20,339 nt of DNA from Candidatus Moraniibacteriota bacterium. Its GTDB lineage: Bacteria; Patescibacteriota; Minisyncoccia; CAIUEV01; JAHKAQ01. A program made the position numbers and the translations under genes. Shown piece by piece: positions 13,220-20,339 of this stretch (positions are counted from its first letter, which is position 1; each line of letters starts with the position of its first letter). Below the pieces are notes generated by a model. It saw only the letters and a program-made list of their open reading frames with translations, had not been told where the DNA came from and ran no database searches. Location: NCBI GenBank assembly GCA_014729445.1, contig WJJX01000061.1, forward strand, positions 1 to 20,339, written 5' to 3'.

Positions 13220-14974
13220 ATGGCTAAAAATAAGGAAAAATTAGAATTTTTACGGCATTCTTTTGCGCATGTGTCGATGCAGGCGCTGGAAAAACTTTAT
13301 GGGGCGATACCGGGGGTTGGTCCGGCGATCGAAGATGGCTTTTATCATGATTTTGACTGCGAGCATCAGGTGACAAAAGAGGATTTGAAAAAAATTGAAA
13401 AGCAGATGAAAAAAATCATTGGTCAAAATTTGAAAATTGAAAAAGAAGAGATGACTATTCCCGAGGCTCGCAAGTTGTTAAAAGAGAAAAAATATAAATA
13501 TACTTTGGAGTTGTTGGATGAGCTTGAAAAAGAAGGCGAGAAAAAAGTTGCTTTTTATAAACAAGGAGATTTTGTTAACATGTGTAAAGGGCCTCATGTT
13601 GAAAGTACCGGCGAGTTAAATGCCAAGGCTTTTAAATTAGTAAAATTAGCGGGAGTTTATTGGAAAGGGGATGAGAAAAATAAGATGATTCAGCGGGTTT
13701 ATGGGGTGGCTTTTGAAAAGCCGGAGGACTTGAAGGAGTATTTGAAGAGGCAGGAGGAGGCGGAGAAAAGAAATCACCGAAAGATTGGTCAAGAAATGGA
13801 GTTATTTAAAAATTTTAGTGAAATCGGTCAAGGGCTGCCGGTTTGGTTGCCCAATGGTTATGCTATGCGGCGGGCTTTAGAGGATTATATGATCGACATG
13901 GAGCGTAAATACGGTTATGAGCATATTTTGACTCCGGTGATTAACAAAAAGGAGCTATTCGAAACTTCCGGGCATTTGGGGTTTTTTGATGAATCTATGT
14001 ATTCGCCAATAGAAATTGATAATGAGGTTTTTTATCTAAAGCCGATGAGTTGTCCGGCTGGAATGATGGCTTATAAAATGAAACCCAGAAGTTATAGGGA
14101 ATTGCCAATTAAGATGGGAGAGCTTGGTAATGTATATAGATATGAACAATCTGGAGAATTACATGGATTACAAAGAGTTAGAGGGTTTACTCAAAATGAT
14201 GGTCATATTTTTTGTACTAAGGATCAGTTAAAGGATCAGTTTGTTGAAGTTTTGGAAATGCTTGAGAAGTTTTATAAGGATTTAGGGTTCACTAATTATA
14301 GATATCGGATATCTTTGTCAGATGACAAGAAAGATAAGTATGTAGGAAAGAAAGAAGATTGGTTTAAAGCTGAAAAGGTGATAAGGGAAGTTTTAAAAGA
14401 GAAAGAGGTGGATTTTTATGAAGAAAAAGGGGAGGCAACTTTTTATGGACCTAAATTGGACGTGCAGGCGATAAATGTTTTTGGCAAGGAAGACAGTATT
14501 TCGACAATTCAGGTTGATTTTAATTTGCCGGAGCGTTTTGATCTAACTTATATTGACAAAGACAAGAAAAAGCAAAGACCTTTTGTGATTCATCGAGCCT
14601 TGATAGGTTCTTTTGAAAGATTTTTTGCCTTCTTGATCGAATATTATGCCGGGAAGTTTCCGCTTTGGATTGCGCCGGTTCAGGTTGCTGTTCTGCCTGT
14701 TTCCGATAAATTTAACGATTATGCAGAAGAGCTTAGGTTAAAATTAGCGGACCAGAGGCTTAGGGTGAAAGTTTTTGATGAGGATGAATCGCTTGGAAAG
14801 CGGATTAGAAATGCTCAAAAGCAGAAAATCCCTTATATGTTGGTGGTTGGGGAGAAGGAAATGAAGGCGGGGGCTGTGGCGGTTAGGAGTCGGGATGAGG
14901 GGGAGCTTGGGGTTATGAAGTATGGGGAGTTTGAAGGGAAGGTTTTGCAGGAGATTCAAAGAAAAACCCATTAA
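13220..14974 (+). CDS. thrS: Threonyl-tRNA synthetase without TGS domain
   Basis: ThrRS attaches threonine to tRNA-Thr. The editing (SAD) domain starts the protein, with H13, H17, C122 and H126 as the editing-site HxxxH and CxxxH. The class II catalytic core follows (about 190-480), with motif 2 near VYRYEQSGELHGLQRVRGFT. The catalytic zinc ligands C278, H329 and H458 are all present. The anticodon-binding domain is about 485-580 (PLWIAPVQVAVLPV onward). At 584 aa it lacks the roughly 60-residue N-terminal TGS domain of the E. coli enzyme. The Cys-Pro motif reads MSCPAGMMAY where NCPGH is usual. It lies downstream of the T-box leader. Confidence 0.96.
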   Translation: MAKNKEKLEFLRHSFAHVSMQALEKLYGAIPGVGPAIEDGFYHDFDCEHQVTKEDLKKIEKQMKKIIGQNLKIEKEEMTIPEARKLLKEKKYKYTLELLDELEKEGEKKVAFYKQGDFVNMCKGPHVESTGELNAKAFKLVKLAGVYWKGDEKNKMIQRVYGVAFEKPEDLKEYLKRQEEAEKRNHRKIGQEMELFKNFSEIGQGLPVWLPNGYAMRRALEDYMIDMERKYGYEHILTPVINKKELFETSGHLGFFDESMYSPIEIDNEVFYLKPMSCPAGMMAYKMKPRSYRELPIKMGELGNVYRYEQSGELHGLQRVRGFTQNDGHIFCTKDQLKDQFVEVLEMLEKFYKDLGFTNYRYRISLSDDKKDKYVGKKEDWFKAEKVIREVLKEKEVDFYEEKGEATFYGPKLDVQAINVFGKEDSISTIQVDFNLPERFDLTYIDKDKKKQRPFVIHRALIGSFERFFAFLIEYYAGKFPLWIAPVQVAVLPVSDKFNDYAEELRLKLADQRLRVKVFDEDESLGKRIRNAQKQKIPYMLVVGEKEMKAGAVAVRSRDEGELGVMKYGEFEGKVLQEIQRKTH

Positions 14975-14997
14975 GTTAAGATAAAAAATAATTTGTT

Positions 14998-15285
14998 ATG
15001 ATCTTATTAATTGAAATAAAAGATTCATTGGTCGAATTGAAATTGAAAGAGGGTGAAAAAACTGTGGATAGTTTGGGCTGGCGGGATGATCGAAGTTTGA
15101 GTGAAAAATTGCTTCCTAAAATCGATGAGCTGTTAAAGCGAAATAATCTTCAAGTGAAGGACTTAGAGGAGGCAAGGCACAAGATTAATCTGGATGAAAC
15201 TTATTCGACTTATCGGATAACCGAGGCTACGGTTAAGACTTTGAATTACTGCCATGTCGCTCGCGAGCGACGTGACGTACTTTAA
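14998..15285 (+). CDS. Small, degenerate TsaB-like protein
   Basis: A 95-aa protein beginning MILLIEIKDSLVELKL, followed by LSEKLLPKIDELLKRNNLQV and a segment ending YSTYRITEATVKTLNYC. The spacing and pattern resemble the N-terminal half of TsaB, the non-catalytic partner of TsaD in t6A37 tRNA modification. In TsaB, a QxAEKLLPxID-like helix precedes a FTxLRIGxxxAxAL-like segment. The usual IDTS start and the Gly-rich pattern are eroded and the C-terminal half is missing, so this is an inference. It follows thrS by 23 nt and ends in HVARERRDVL, encoded by a palindromic repeat that probably supplied the stop. Confidence 0.5.
   Translation: MILLIEIKDSLVELKLKEGEKTVDSLGWRDDRSLSEKLLPKIDELLKRNNLQVKDLEEARHKINLDETYSTYRITEATVKTLNYCHVARERRDVL
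15253..15274. repeat. GC-rich palindrome overlapping the 3' end of the TsaB-like gene
   Basis: GTCGCTCGCGAGCGAC (15256-15271) is a perfect 16-nt palindrome. It extends on both sides, through one T-G pair, to 22 nt. It shares the 14-mer GTCGCTCGCGAGCG with the element inside miaB (10860-10873). In this AT-rich sequence a chance match of that length and composition is unlikely. Confidence 0.75.
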
Positions 15286-15293
15286 TTTTTAAG

Positions 15294-16358
15294 TTATTTT
15301 ATTTTGATTGTTTCTTTGATTTTATTTTTGTTGTTTTCGACCTCTACGGCAAAGACTGTTATTGAATTTTCGTCAACTTTGACAAAGGAGAAAACATCGC
15401 CCTCGCTTTGGTCGTCGTATTTGGGGCTGTTGCCGGTGTTGCCGGACAGGATGTAGTGAACACCGTTTACGGCCTGATATTCAAAGCTGTTTTCATGGCC
15501 GCTTATTACAAGATCGACGTTGTATCTTTCAAAAATCGAGACAAGGACGCTTCTTTCCGGTTCGCTGCAGCTCATGTCATGGCATTCTTTCTTGGATTCT
15601 TTAAAGAAAGTTACCGGCGGAACATGCTGGATTACGATAATATTTTCTTTGTTGTTTTTTTTTAGGTCGCTTTCGAGCCATTGAAGTTGTTTTTGGTCGA
15701 CGGAATAAAGTTTTGGATAGCCGGTTGAAAGAATTACAAAATGGGTATTCTGATAATCAAAAGACATATAAAGTTTTCTTGGTTCTGTTGGTTTGTATTG
15801 CTTGTTCCAGAAGATTTCGGACCAGAGATCTATACAAGGGACCCCACATTCAATGTCATGTTTATCAAGACAAATGTAATACTCTTGATAGTATTTTTCA
15901 ATCAGACTTTTGAGATTTTTTATTTTGGATTCGGCGTTTTTATGAGCCGTTATTACATCTCCGGTGAAGATGACAAAATCCGGTTTTAGTTTTCGGCTGT
16001 TTTCCAGAATGGAAATGAGCTCGCTGTTGAATCCGGTAGGCGCGTTATAGCTCTCTGCGTCTCCAATGGCCACAAAACTAAAAGGTTTAAAAATTTCGAT
16101 TTCTTCATACATAGGCTCGGCCAAAGGGATTGCTGGTTCGTAGGTTTTGGGTGTTAAATCCCAATTCAGAGAGAAATGATCGCCGCAATCCAAAAATTCC
16201 TTTTGACGATCGGTGTCCTGGTCAATATATCGAATTTCCTTGGTTTGGGAGAATCCGATTAGAGTGTTATAAATCAATAAAACAGCCGCTAAAATCAAAG
16301 TCAAACTCAAAATAAGAATGCTTTTTCTATTAAATATTTTTTGAATTCTGCCTCGCAT
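15294..16358 (-). CDS. Membrane-anchored calcineurin-like metallophosphoesterase homologue with altered metal ligands
   Basis: 354 aa. A basic N-terminus and one membrane segment (about residues 13-31) anchor a domain that would face outward. The phosphoesterase fold is recognisable: FVAIGDAE (D100), FTGDV (D134), VIQHVPP (H245), VISGHENS (H288). Several ligands differ from the family pattern: the D-x-H His is E102, the GNH(D/E) motif reads DKHD at 165-168, and the last His of GHxH is N290. Six cysteines (C58, C163, C171, C175, C259, C264) may form disulfides outside the membrane. Activity is therefore uncertain: it could bind one metal, use different chemistry, or be a binding protein. It lies 41 nt downstream of the coiled-coil gene. 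Confidence 0.8.
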   Translation of the reverse strand: MRGRIQKIFNRKSILILSLTLILAAVLLIYNTLIGFSQTKEIRYIDQDTDRQKEFLDCGDHFSLNWDLTPKTYEPAIPLAEPMYEEIEIFKPFSFVAIGDAESYNAPTGFNSELISILENSRKLKPDFVIFTGDVITAHKNAESKIKNLKSLIEKYYQEYYICLDKHDIECGVPCIDLWSEIFWNKQYKPTEPRKLYMSFDYQNTHFVILSTGYPKLYSVDQKQLQWLESDLKKNNKENIIVIQHVPPVTFFKESKKECHDMSCSEPERSVLVSIFERYNVDLVISGHENSFEYQAVNGVHYILSGNTGNSPKYDDQSEGDVFSFVKVDENSITVFAVEVENNKNKIKETIKIK

Positions 16359-16399
16359 TTTTATTTTTAATTCGTTTTATTTTATGGTGCTCGGCTTGT

Positions 16400-16753
16400 T
16401 TAGTTGGCTTTCTTAAGGCTTACTTTATAAACGGGTTCATAATCGTTGTCGTATTTGTCTTTGACCTCGATGCTCTTGCCCTCCATAATATTGGTGATTG
16501 CAATGTCGCTAATCATTTGCTCTAGTTCTTTGATCTGCTCGCTCAATTTTTCAAGCTTTTCGTAGCGGCTGCCCATTTGCTGCTGGATCATGGTTTCGAT
16601 TTGTTTTTTCTTTTCGCTTAATTCTTTTTGTTTTTCTTTAATCTCTGTATATTCTTCATCGTTGGCTAGCGAGTCTCGATATTCTTTCATAATTTCCTTT
16701 TTGGTTTCTTTGATTTGCTGCAGTTCGTCGAAAACTTCTTGGATGTTTTTCAT
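16400..16753 (-). CDS. Coiled-coil protein of unknown function
   Basis: 117 aa, very rich in Lys, Glu and Gln. Residues 1-80 form an almost continuous coiled coil (for example EIKEKQKELSEKKKQIETM). A break follows at MQQ-like residues near 60, and then a short conserved-looking end (IMEGKSIEVKD, then YEPVYKVSLKKAN) that may be a strand-rich binding tail. No signal peptide or membrane segment is visible. It resembles small conserved hypotheticals of Patescibacteria. It sits between the secretion module and the phosphoesterase gene, but a hairpin upstream suggests a separate transcript. Confidence 0.65.
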   Translation of the reverse strand: MKNIQEVFDELQQIKETKKEIMKEYRDSLANDEEYTEIKEKQKELSEKKKQIETMIQQQMGSRYEKLEKLSEQIKELEQMISDIAITNIMEGKSIEVKDKYDNDYEPVYKVSLKKAN

Positions 16754-16816
16754 AGTTGGTTGTTTTAATTATATTAATATATCTTTAAACTTTTTGAAAA
16801 TAAAAGGGTTAAATGA

Positions 16817-16841
16817 GGAACCCGCGCCAAGCGCGGGTTCC
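16817..16841 (-). terminator. Perfect 11-bp hairpin downstream of the secretion genes
   Basis: GGAACCCGCGC, loop CAA on the plus strand, then GCGCGGGTTCC. It begins 55 nt after the stop of the VirB2-like gene, the right place to end the minus-strand secretion transcript. No T-run follows immediately: on the minus strand the next bases are TCATTTAACCCTTTT. It may work as a weak terminator, protect the mRNA end, or be a REP-like palindrome like that at 4963-4987. Confidence 0.5.
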
Positions 16842-16896
16842 CGATCAGGAAATTTGTAATCGTTGATTGAATTATGGGATTTTTAATTGGTTAAGG

Positions 16897-17730
16897 TTAA
16901 AGATACCTTTGGTTTGGATTTTCAATTCGGCTAGATCCCGGGTCTTGAAGCTCTACAAATTCGCGGCTGATTATTCTAAGCAGTAAATAAGCGGTTACGA
17001 TAATTAATATTCCGGCGATTGCGGCAAACATTGTTTCTTTGGCTTTGGCCGTAGCGGAGGTGTTGCCGGCCGAGGTTAGGTATTGAAAGCCACCGATTAC
17101 AAACATTAAAGCTCCCAAAAAGCCGGCGATTAAGGTAATGAAAAAGTAAATTCGGTCGATGTAGCTTGTGAAGGTTATAGGTTGGTTGGCGATACTTGGG
17201 CCTCCCGGAATGTCGACTTCAACCGGCCATCCTTCGGGATCCGTTTCCATCGCTGGAGTATCACCACCGCTGCTCGTACTACCGCCGCTTGTACCACCAT
17301 CGCTCGTACCACCATCGCTTGTACCACCATCGCTCGTACCACCATCGTCCGTACCATCATCGCCCGGATCACCCCCGATAACCGTAGTTCCCCTCGGCTT
17401 GTTTCCGTTTGTAGTTTTACCTGTATTTATTGTTGGTTTTGGGTCTTGGCTTCCGTTTTTTATTTCCTCGTAGTCTTCACAGAAAAGTTCTGTATTATGA
17501 GGATCACTAACTACTTCACAAATCTGATCTGTATTTTCGACATTTCTCAAATATTCATAAGCCGAAAAGCTTCCGTCGTCATTTTGTTTGCAGTATGTTT
17601 CATAAAGCTGATCTGTACTTTTTTTTGTTAAAATGGCATCGTCCGGGGGGCATTCGCCGGCGGCAAAAGTTTTTCCCGCAAATAAAAAATTAAATAAAAG
17701 GATTAAGATTAGGAAATAATTTTTTTTCAT
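16897..17730 (-). CDS. VirB2/TrbC-like membrane protein with secreted N-terminal region and Gly-rich linker
   Basis: 277 aa. A signal peptide covers about residues 1-24 (KKNYFLILILLFNFLFA, then FAA). An exported domain with four cysteines (C27, C47, C71, C84) spans 25-95, followed by a low-complexity Gly/Asp/Ser/Thr linker (120-156). The C-terminal part has two hydrophobic helices (about 194-214 and 233-252) separated by a polar turn (GGFQYLTSAGNTSATAKAKE). That is the VirB2/TrbC pilin pattern also seen in Patescibacterial pilin-like proteins. The long N-terminal addition is unusual for a pilin subunit. It follows virB4 by 16 nt, so it is likely part of the same surface apparatus. Confidence 0.78.
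   Translation of the reverse strand: MKKNYFLILILLFNFLFAGKTFAAGECPPDDAILTKKSTDQLYETYCKQNDDGSFSAYEYLRNVENTDQICEVVSDPHNTELFCEDYEEIKNGSQDPKPTINTGKTTNGNKPRGTTVIGGDPGDDGTDDGGTSDGGTSDGGTSDGGTSGGSTSSGGDTPAMETDPEGWPVEVDIPGGPSIANQPITFTSYIDRIYFFITLIAGFLGALMFVIGGFQYLTSAGNTSATAKAKETMFAAIAGILIIVTAYLLLRIISREFVELQDPGSSRIENPNQRYL
17263..17367 (-). repeat. Tandem 15-bp repeats encoding TSDGG units
   Basis: Seven consecutive 15-bp units with the plus-strand consensus ACCACCATCGCTCGT: two diverged (17263-17292), three nearly identical (17293-17337) and two diverged (17338-17367). They encode the linker of the VirB2-like protein. The unit is a multiple of three, so copy-number change would alter linker length without frameshift. 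Confidence 0.9.
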
Positions 17731-17746
17731 TGAATGATTTTTAATT

Positions 17747-19555
17747 TCAACCTCCTTTTTTGGCTTTGGCTATTTCGAGCAGTTGAGCCGGGTTGGAGGT
17801 GATTATTTGATCTTCCGTATAGGAAGCGACTACTTTGATGGCGGCGTGTTTTAAGCCGGCAAACATGATTCCTTCTCCGACACTGCTTTCCAAAAGCAGA
17901 AACTTTTCTTGCTCGGTTAAATAGAAGGTTTCGGAAACAACATCAATCGAGGAGGGCGATTGTTTCAATAGAAGCTGCAGAGAGGAATTGGAAACGATCG
18001 GTTTGCCGTATCTTGATCCGATAAAATCACTGACATCCTGAGTGATGGTTGTGAGGCCGGTGTAGTATTTTCTGCATCTTTTGGCGATCTGGAACATAAA
18101 ATTGCCAGCATCTTCATGTTGCATCATAATCCAGGCTTCGTCAACAACTAAAAGTCTTTTTTTAAGCTCTGAGCGGATTTCGTTCCAAATGTATTGCAGA
18201 ACCAAATACATGGCGGTCGGCCGCAAAATTTCCTCCATATCTCTTATATTAAAAACGATTAGTTGATTGTCAAGTTTGACGTTGGTTCTTTGATTTAAAA
18301 AACCGGCAAAAGTTCCTTTGGTGTATTTTTCAAGTCTGGTTGCCATATCCTCGGCTCCGCTCATATTTCTAAGCACGTCATATAGAAGCGACATTGTAGG
18401 AGGGTCTTGAATGGCTTGTTCGAAATTTTCCGATTTCGGGTTAATATCTTTGGCGGCGTAAGTTTCTCTGACCGCTCGATCCAGAATCGAATCCTCCTCA
18501 GGAGTAATATTGCCCAGGATGATTTTTAAAAGCCCTAAGATGCTTGCGATGTTTCCTCTAAGCAGATCTTCGGAATCCTCTCCTTCTTGAGGCTTGGGGA
18601 TATCGAAGGGGTTAATGTTGTTTGGTGAATTAAGCGAGATTTTGATAAAAGTTCCGCCGACCGCATCGCAGAGGTGTTTATATTCCTTTTCCGGGTCGAT
18701 GGCGATAACTTGGGTGCCGAGCATTAAAGATCTTAAAACTTCCAGTTTGGTGGCGTACGATTTACCGGATCCGGATTTGGCGAAAATGACCATGTTGGCG
18801 TTTTCCAGTTTAAATCTGTCAAAAAGGATCAAGCTGTTGTTGTGGCGGTTAATGCCGTAAAGGATGCCTTCATTGGAGCTTAAGTTTGAAGAGACGAAAG
18901 GGAAACTGGTCGATAAAGGGGAAGTGTTTAAATTGGTTGAAGCGTCAAGTTCGTCATTGCCTAAAGGCAGGTTAGAGGCAAATCCCTGCTCCATTCTAAA
19001 AATCGAGGGTTTGATATAGATCAGCCTTGATTCAAGCAGAGCCTCGATTGAGGACTGCAGATCCTCGATTTCTTTTTCCGAGCTTCCATAAAGGGTAATA
19101 TAGCAGCCGAATCTGAAAAATCTTTCCGTTCCCTGTTGAAGTTGGTTTCTCAAGCTTTCGATATCCTCCAGGGAAGTTTCCAGCATAGGGTCTCTAATTT
19201 GGCCGGCTTTTGCTTCCATGCTCATTCGAGACTGGACCTGGGTAGAGGTTTTTCTTAAGGCTTTCATAATGGTGTGAGTTTCCACCGGATGAATGAACAT
19301 TGAAACATCGACCATTTTGTCGATATTAATTATAGGTGAAAACCAGCCGGTTTGGAGATATCGCGGATAGCTTACCACGAATAAGGTTCTTACAAATTTG
19401 TCGCCTATTCTTAATTTGCTTGGATCAACAGCAAAAGAGGCGGGGGCGATTAAGTCTTTAACCGTTGCCAAACCTTTTTGATAGATTTTTTCCGCATCCA
19501 GGGTTTCCGGATCGATTTTCTTTTTTTGTTTTTTCTTTTTGGAAAATAAGCCCAT
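17747..19555 (-). CDS. virB4: VirB4-family type IV secretion ATPase
   Basis: 602 aa. A lysine-rich N-terminus (residues 5-14) precedes an N-terminal domain typical of VirB4/TraC proteins (about 45-235). The ATPase core has Walker A AKSGSGKS (259-266), IAIDPEKEY (284-292), Walker B LLVVDEAW (468-475) and a sensor-like TTITQDV (502-508). This is the cytoplasmic, membrane-associated motor of a type IV secretion or pilus system. In Patescibacteria such genes are common even without a complete conjugation set, and a role in pili or DNA uptake has been suggested. It follows the TraC-like gene by 19 nt. Confidence 0.9.
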   Translation of the reverse strand: MGLFSKKKKQKKKIDPETLDAEKIYQKGLATVKDLIAPASFAVDPSKLRIGDKFVRTLFVVSYPRYLQTGWFSPIINIDKMVDVSMFIHPVETHTIMKALRKTSTQVQSRMSMEAKAGQIRDPMLETSLEDIESLRNQLQQGTERFFRFGCYITLYGSSEKEIEDLQSSIEALLESRLIYIKPSIFRMEQGFASNLPLGNDELDASTNLNTSPLSTSFPFVSSNLSSNEGILYGINRHNNSLILFDRFKLENANMVIFAKSGSGKSYATKLEVLRSLMLGTQVIAIDPEKEYKHLCDAVGGTFIKISLNSPNNINPFDIPKPQEGEDSEDLLRGNIASILGLLKIILGNITPEEDSILDRAVRETYAAKDINPKSENFEQAIQDPPTMSLLYDVLRNMSGAEDMATRLEKYTKGTFAGFLNQRTNVKLDNQLIVFNIRDMEEILRPTAMYLVLQYIWNEIRSELKKRLLVVDEAWIMMQHEDAGNFMFQIAKRCRKYYTGLTTITQDVSDFIGSRYGKPIVSNSSLQLLLKQSPSSIDVVSETFYLTEQEKFLLLESSVGEGIMFAGLKHAAIKVVASYTEDQIITSNPAQLLEIAKAKKGG

Positions 19556-19574
19556 TAATCTTTTTCAATATTAT

Positions 19575-20288
19575 TTAATTATATAAAGATGTTTTTACCG
19601 CCATCTCTTCCAGCGGCGCCATCCCCAGTCTTTCTATAGAAGTTGGATTATATAATGAATAATATAATTCTATCAACTCCTGGGTGCTTAAGGGGACCAT
19701 TCTTACACCGATGCCGTTTAGTCCGTACTGAATATATTCCACTCTTTGGTAAAGCTGATCTTTGTAAATTTCAAAACTTTTCTTTTCCTGTTCCACCATG
19801 GTTTTTTTAGGGGTGAAGATTTCGTAGAATTTTTCTTTTAAAGTGCTTTTTTTGTTTTCGACCGGTGAAAATGGAATAACGATGTAAAAATTTTTGTTAA
19901 CAATATCGGTCATATTGCCAAGGCTGCTTATAAATTTGATGTAGTCTTCCATTTGAAGCTGCAACAGTTCGTTGATTTGTTCTTTGGAGCGGGCTTCCAG
20001 TTGGGCTATGTAGTCCCCCAGGTTGACTTTTCTCGAGGAAATAAAGATTTGGATTGGAAAGTCCAGAGAATTTAGAAAGTTTTGATAATAGGTGATTATA
20101 GCGTCCTGCTCTTCGGATGATTTAAGGTCAAAGTTGATTGAAGAAACCATTAGAACGGCTCTTAGGGATCCGTTTTTTAAGATAACCGTGCCGTCTTTGA
20201 TTTGTTCAATATCCAGGAATTGTTGAGTGCTTTGGGCTTTGCTTTTATTTTTGACTAATTGTTTGGAATGAAGTGATTCTTGACTCAT
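19575..20288 (-). CDS. TraC-like protein resembling the VirB4 N-terminal domain
   Basis: A 237-aa protein with no P-loop. Its start (LDIEQIKDGTVILKNGSLRA and on) and the helical segment near 95-125 fit the TraC/VirB4 N-terminal domain that often stands as a separate gene directly before virB4 in Patescibacteria. The conserved-looking end contains GLNGIGVRMVPLSTQELIEL and the tail YYSLYNPTSIE. It may be a partner subunit of the ATPase, placing it at the membrane. The start ATG follows directly on the stop of the upstream gene. Confidence 0.75.
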   Translation of the reverse strand: MSQESLHSKQLVKNKSKAQSTQQFLDIEQIKDGTVILKNGSLRAVLMVSSINFDLKSSEEQDAIITYYQNFLNSLDFPIQIFISSRKVNLGDYIAQLEARSKEQINELLQLQMEDYIKFISSLGNMTDIVNKNFYIVIPFSPVENKKSTLKEKFYEIFTPKKTMVEQEKKSFEIYKDQLYQRVEYIQYGLNGIGVRMVPLSTQELIELYYSLYNPTSIERLGMAPLEEMAVKTSLYN

Positions 20289-20339
20289 TTATTTTTGCCT
20301 TAAATTTAGACTGTTCTTAGACTGTTTCAGGATAAAAGA
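20289..20339 (-). CDS. Partial CDS: C-terminal end of the gene upstream of the TraC-like gene
   Basis: The frame ending in TAA at 20291-20289, immediately before the ATG at 20288, is open to the window edge and encodes SFILKQSKNSLNLRQK. Only 16 codons are visible, so openness alone proves little, but the zero spacing and same strand suggest a co-transcribed gene. In similar loci a PrgI-family membrane protein often occupies this place. Confidence 0.4.
   Translation of the reverse strand, partial: SFILKQSKNSLNLRQK

Noticed and set aside
17263..17367. Regular 15-bp repeats as a possible CRISPR or iteron array.
   Set aside because: The units are contiguous with no spacers, lie inside a coding frame, and encode a Gly-rich linker.
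17168..17631. Long open frames on the plus strand opposite the VirB2-like gene.
   Set aside because: They arise from the repeat composition, and the encoded proteins are low-complexity repeats without any domain.
1..20339. Possible UGA recoding, known in some Patescibacteria.
   Set aside because: TGA serves as a normal stop (for example in uvrC and the 11506 gene), and the conserved glycines seen use normal codons.

Overview
The window looks like a piece of a small, AT-rich bacterial genome of the Candidate Phyla Radiation (Patescibacteria) type. The evidence is the gene set, not a marker gene. It has a compact UvrC without its C-terminal HhH region, a threonyl-tRNA synthetase without the TGS domain, a MiaB without TRAM, a small degenerate TsaB-like protein, a DUF5674 gene next to a small partner, and a VirB4/TraC-like module with a VirB2-like protein. 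Genes are tightly packed with 4-12 nt overlaps, and few start codons have a Shine-Dalgarno sequence. TGA is used as a stop, so the code appears standard. No rRNA, tRNA, IS element or CRISPR array was seen.

Layout. 1-1273 (-): uvrC, overlapped by ATGA with a gene that leaves the window and begins with a CxxC motif. 1354-1875 (+): a Nudix hydrolase. 1872-4861 (-): a likely operon of DUF5674 protein, conserved small protein, and a fused GT2 glycosyltransferase/O-antigen-ligase-like membrane protein. 5144-5398 (+): a small membrane protein. 5508-10022 (+): folD, a polyprenyl diphosphate synthase, ispH, a YgjP-like metallopeptidase and a GT4 glycosyltransferase. 10011-11276 (-): miaB, carrying two in-frame palindromic insertions. 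11506-12519 (+): an unrecognised protein. 12584-15285 (+): a consensus promoter, a probable threonine T-box leader, a small winged-helix protein, thrS and a TsaB-like gene. 15294-16753 (-): a membrane-anchored metallophosphoesterase homologue with altered metal ligands and a coiled-coil protein. 16897-20339 (-): a type IV secretion-like module of VirB2-like protein, VirB4 ATPase, TraC-like N-domain protein, and the end of a further upstream gene.

The most interesting element is the leader at about 12619-12782. It contains the architecture of a T-box antiterminator (A1 helix, 7-nt bulge TGGAACC, A2 helix capped by GAAA), an upstream hairpin whose loop carries the Thr codon ACC, a second perfect hairpin, a terminator with a 7-T run that can compete with the antiterminator, and thrS downstream. 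It is unusually short: the specifier lies in an apical loop and not in a long Stem I.

A second theme is a set of GC-rich perfect palindromes, often with 3-nt loops, that stand out from the AT-rich background. They lie between genes (4963-4987, 16817-16841) and inside genes (miaB twice, the TsaB-like gene, possibly the GT2 fusion). Inside genes they are translated in frame.
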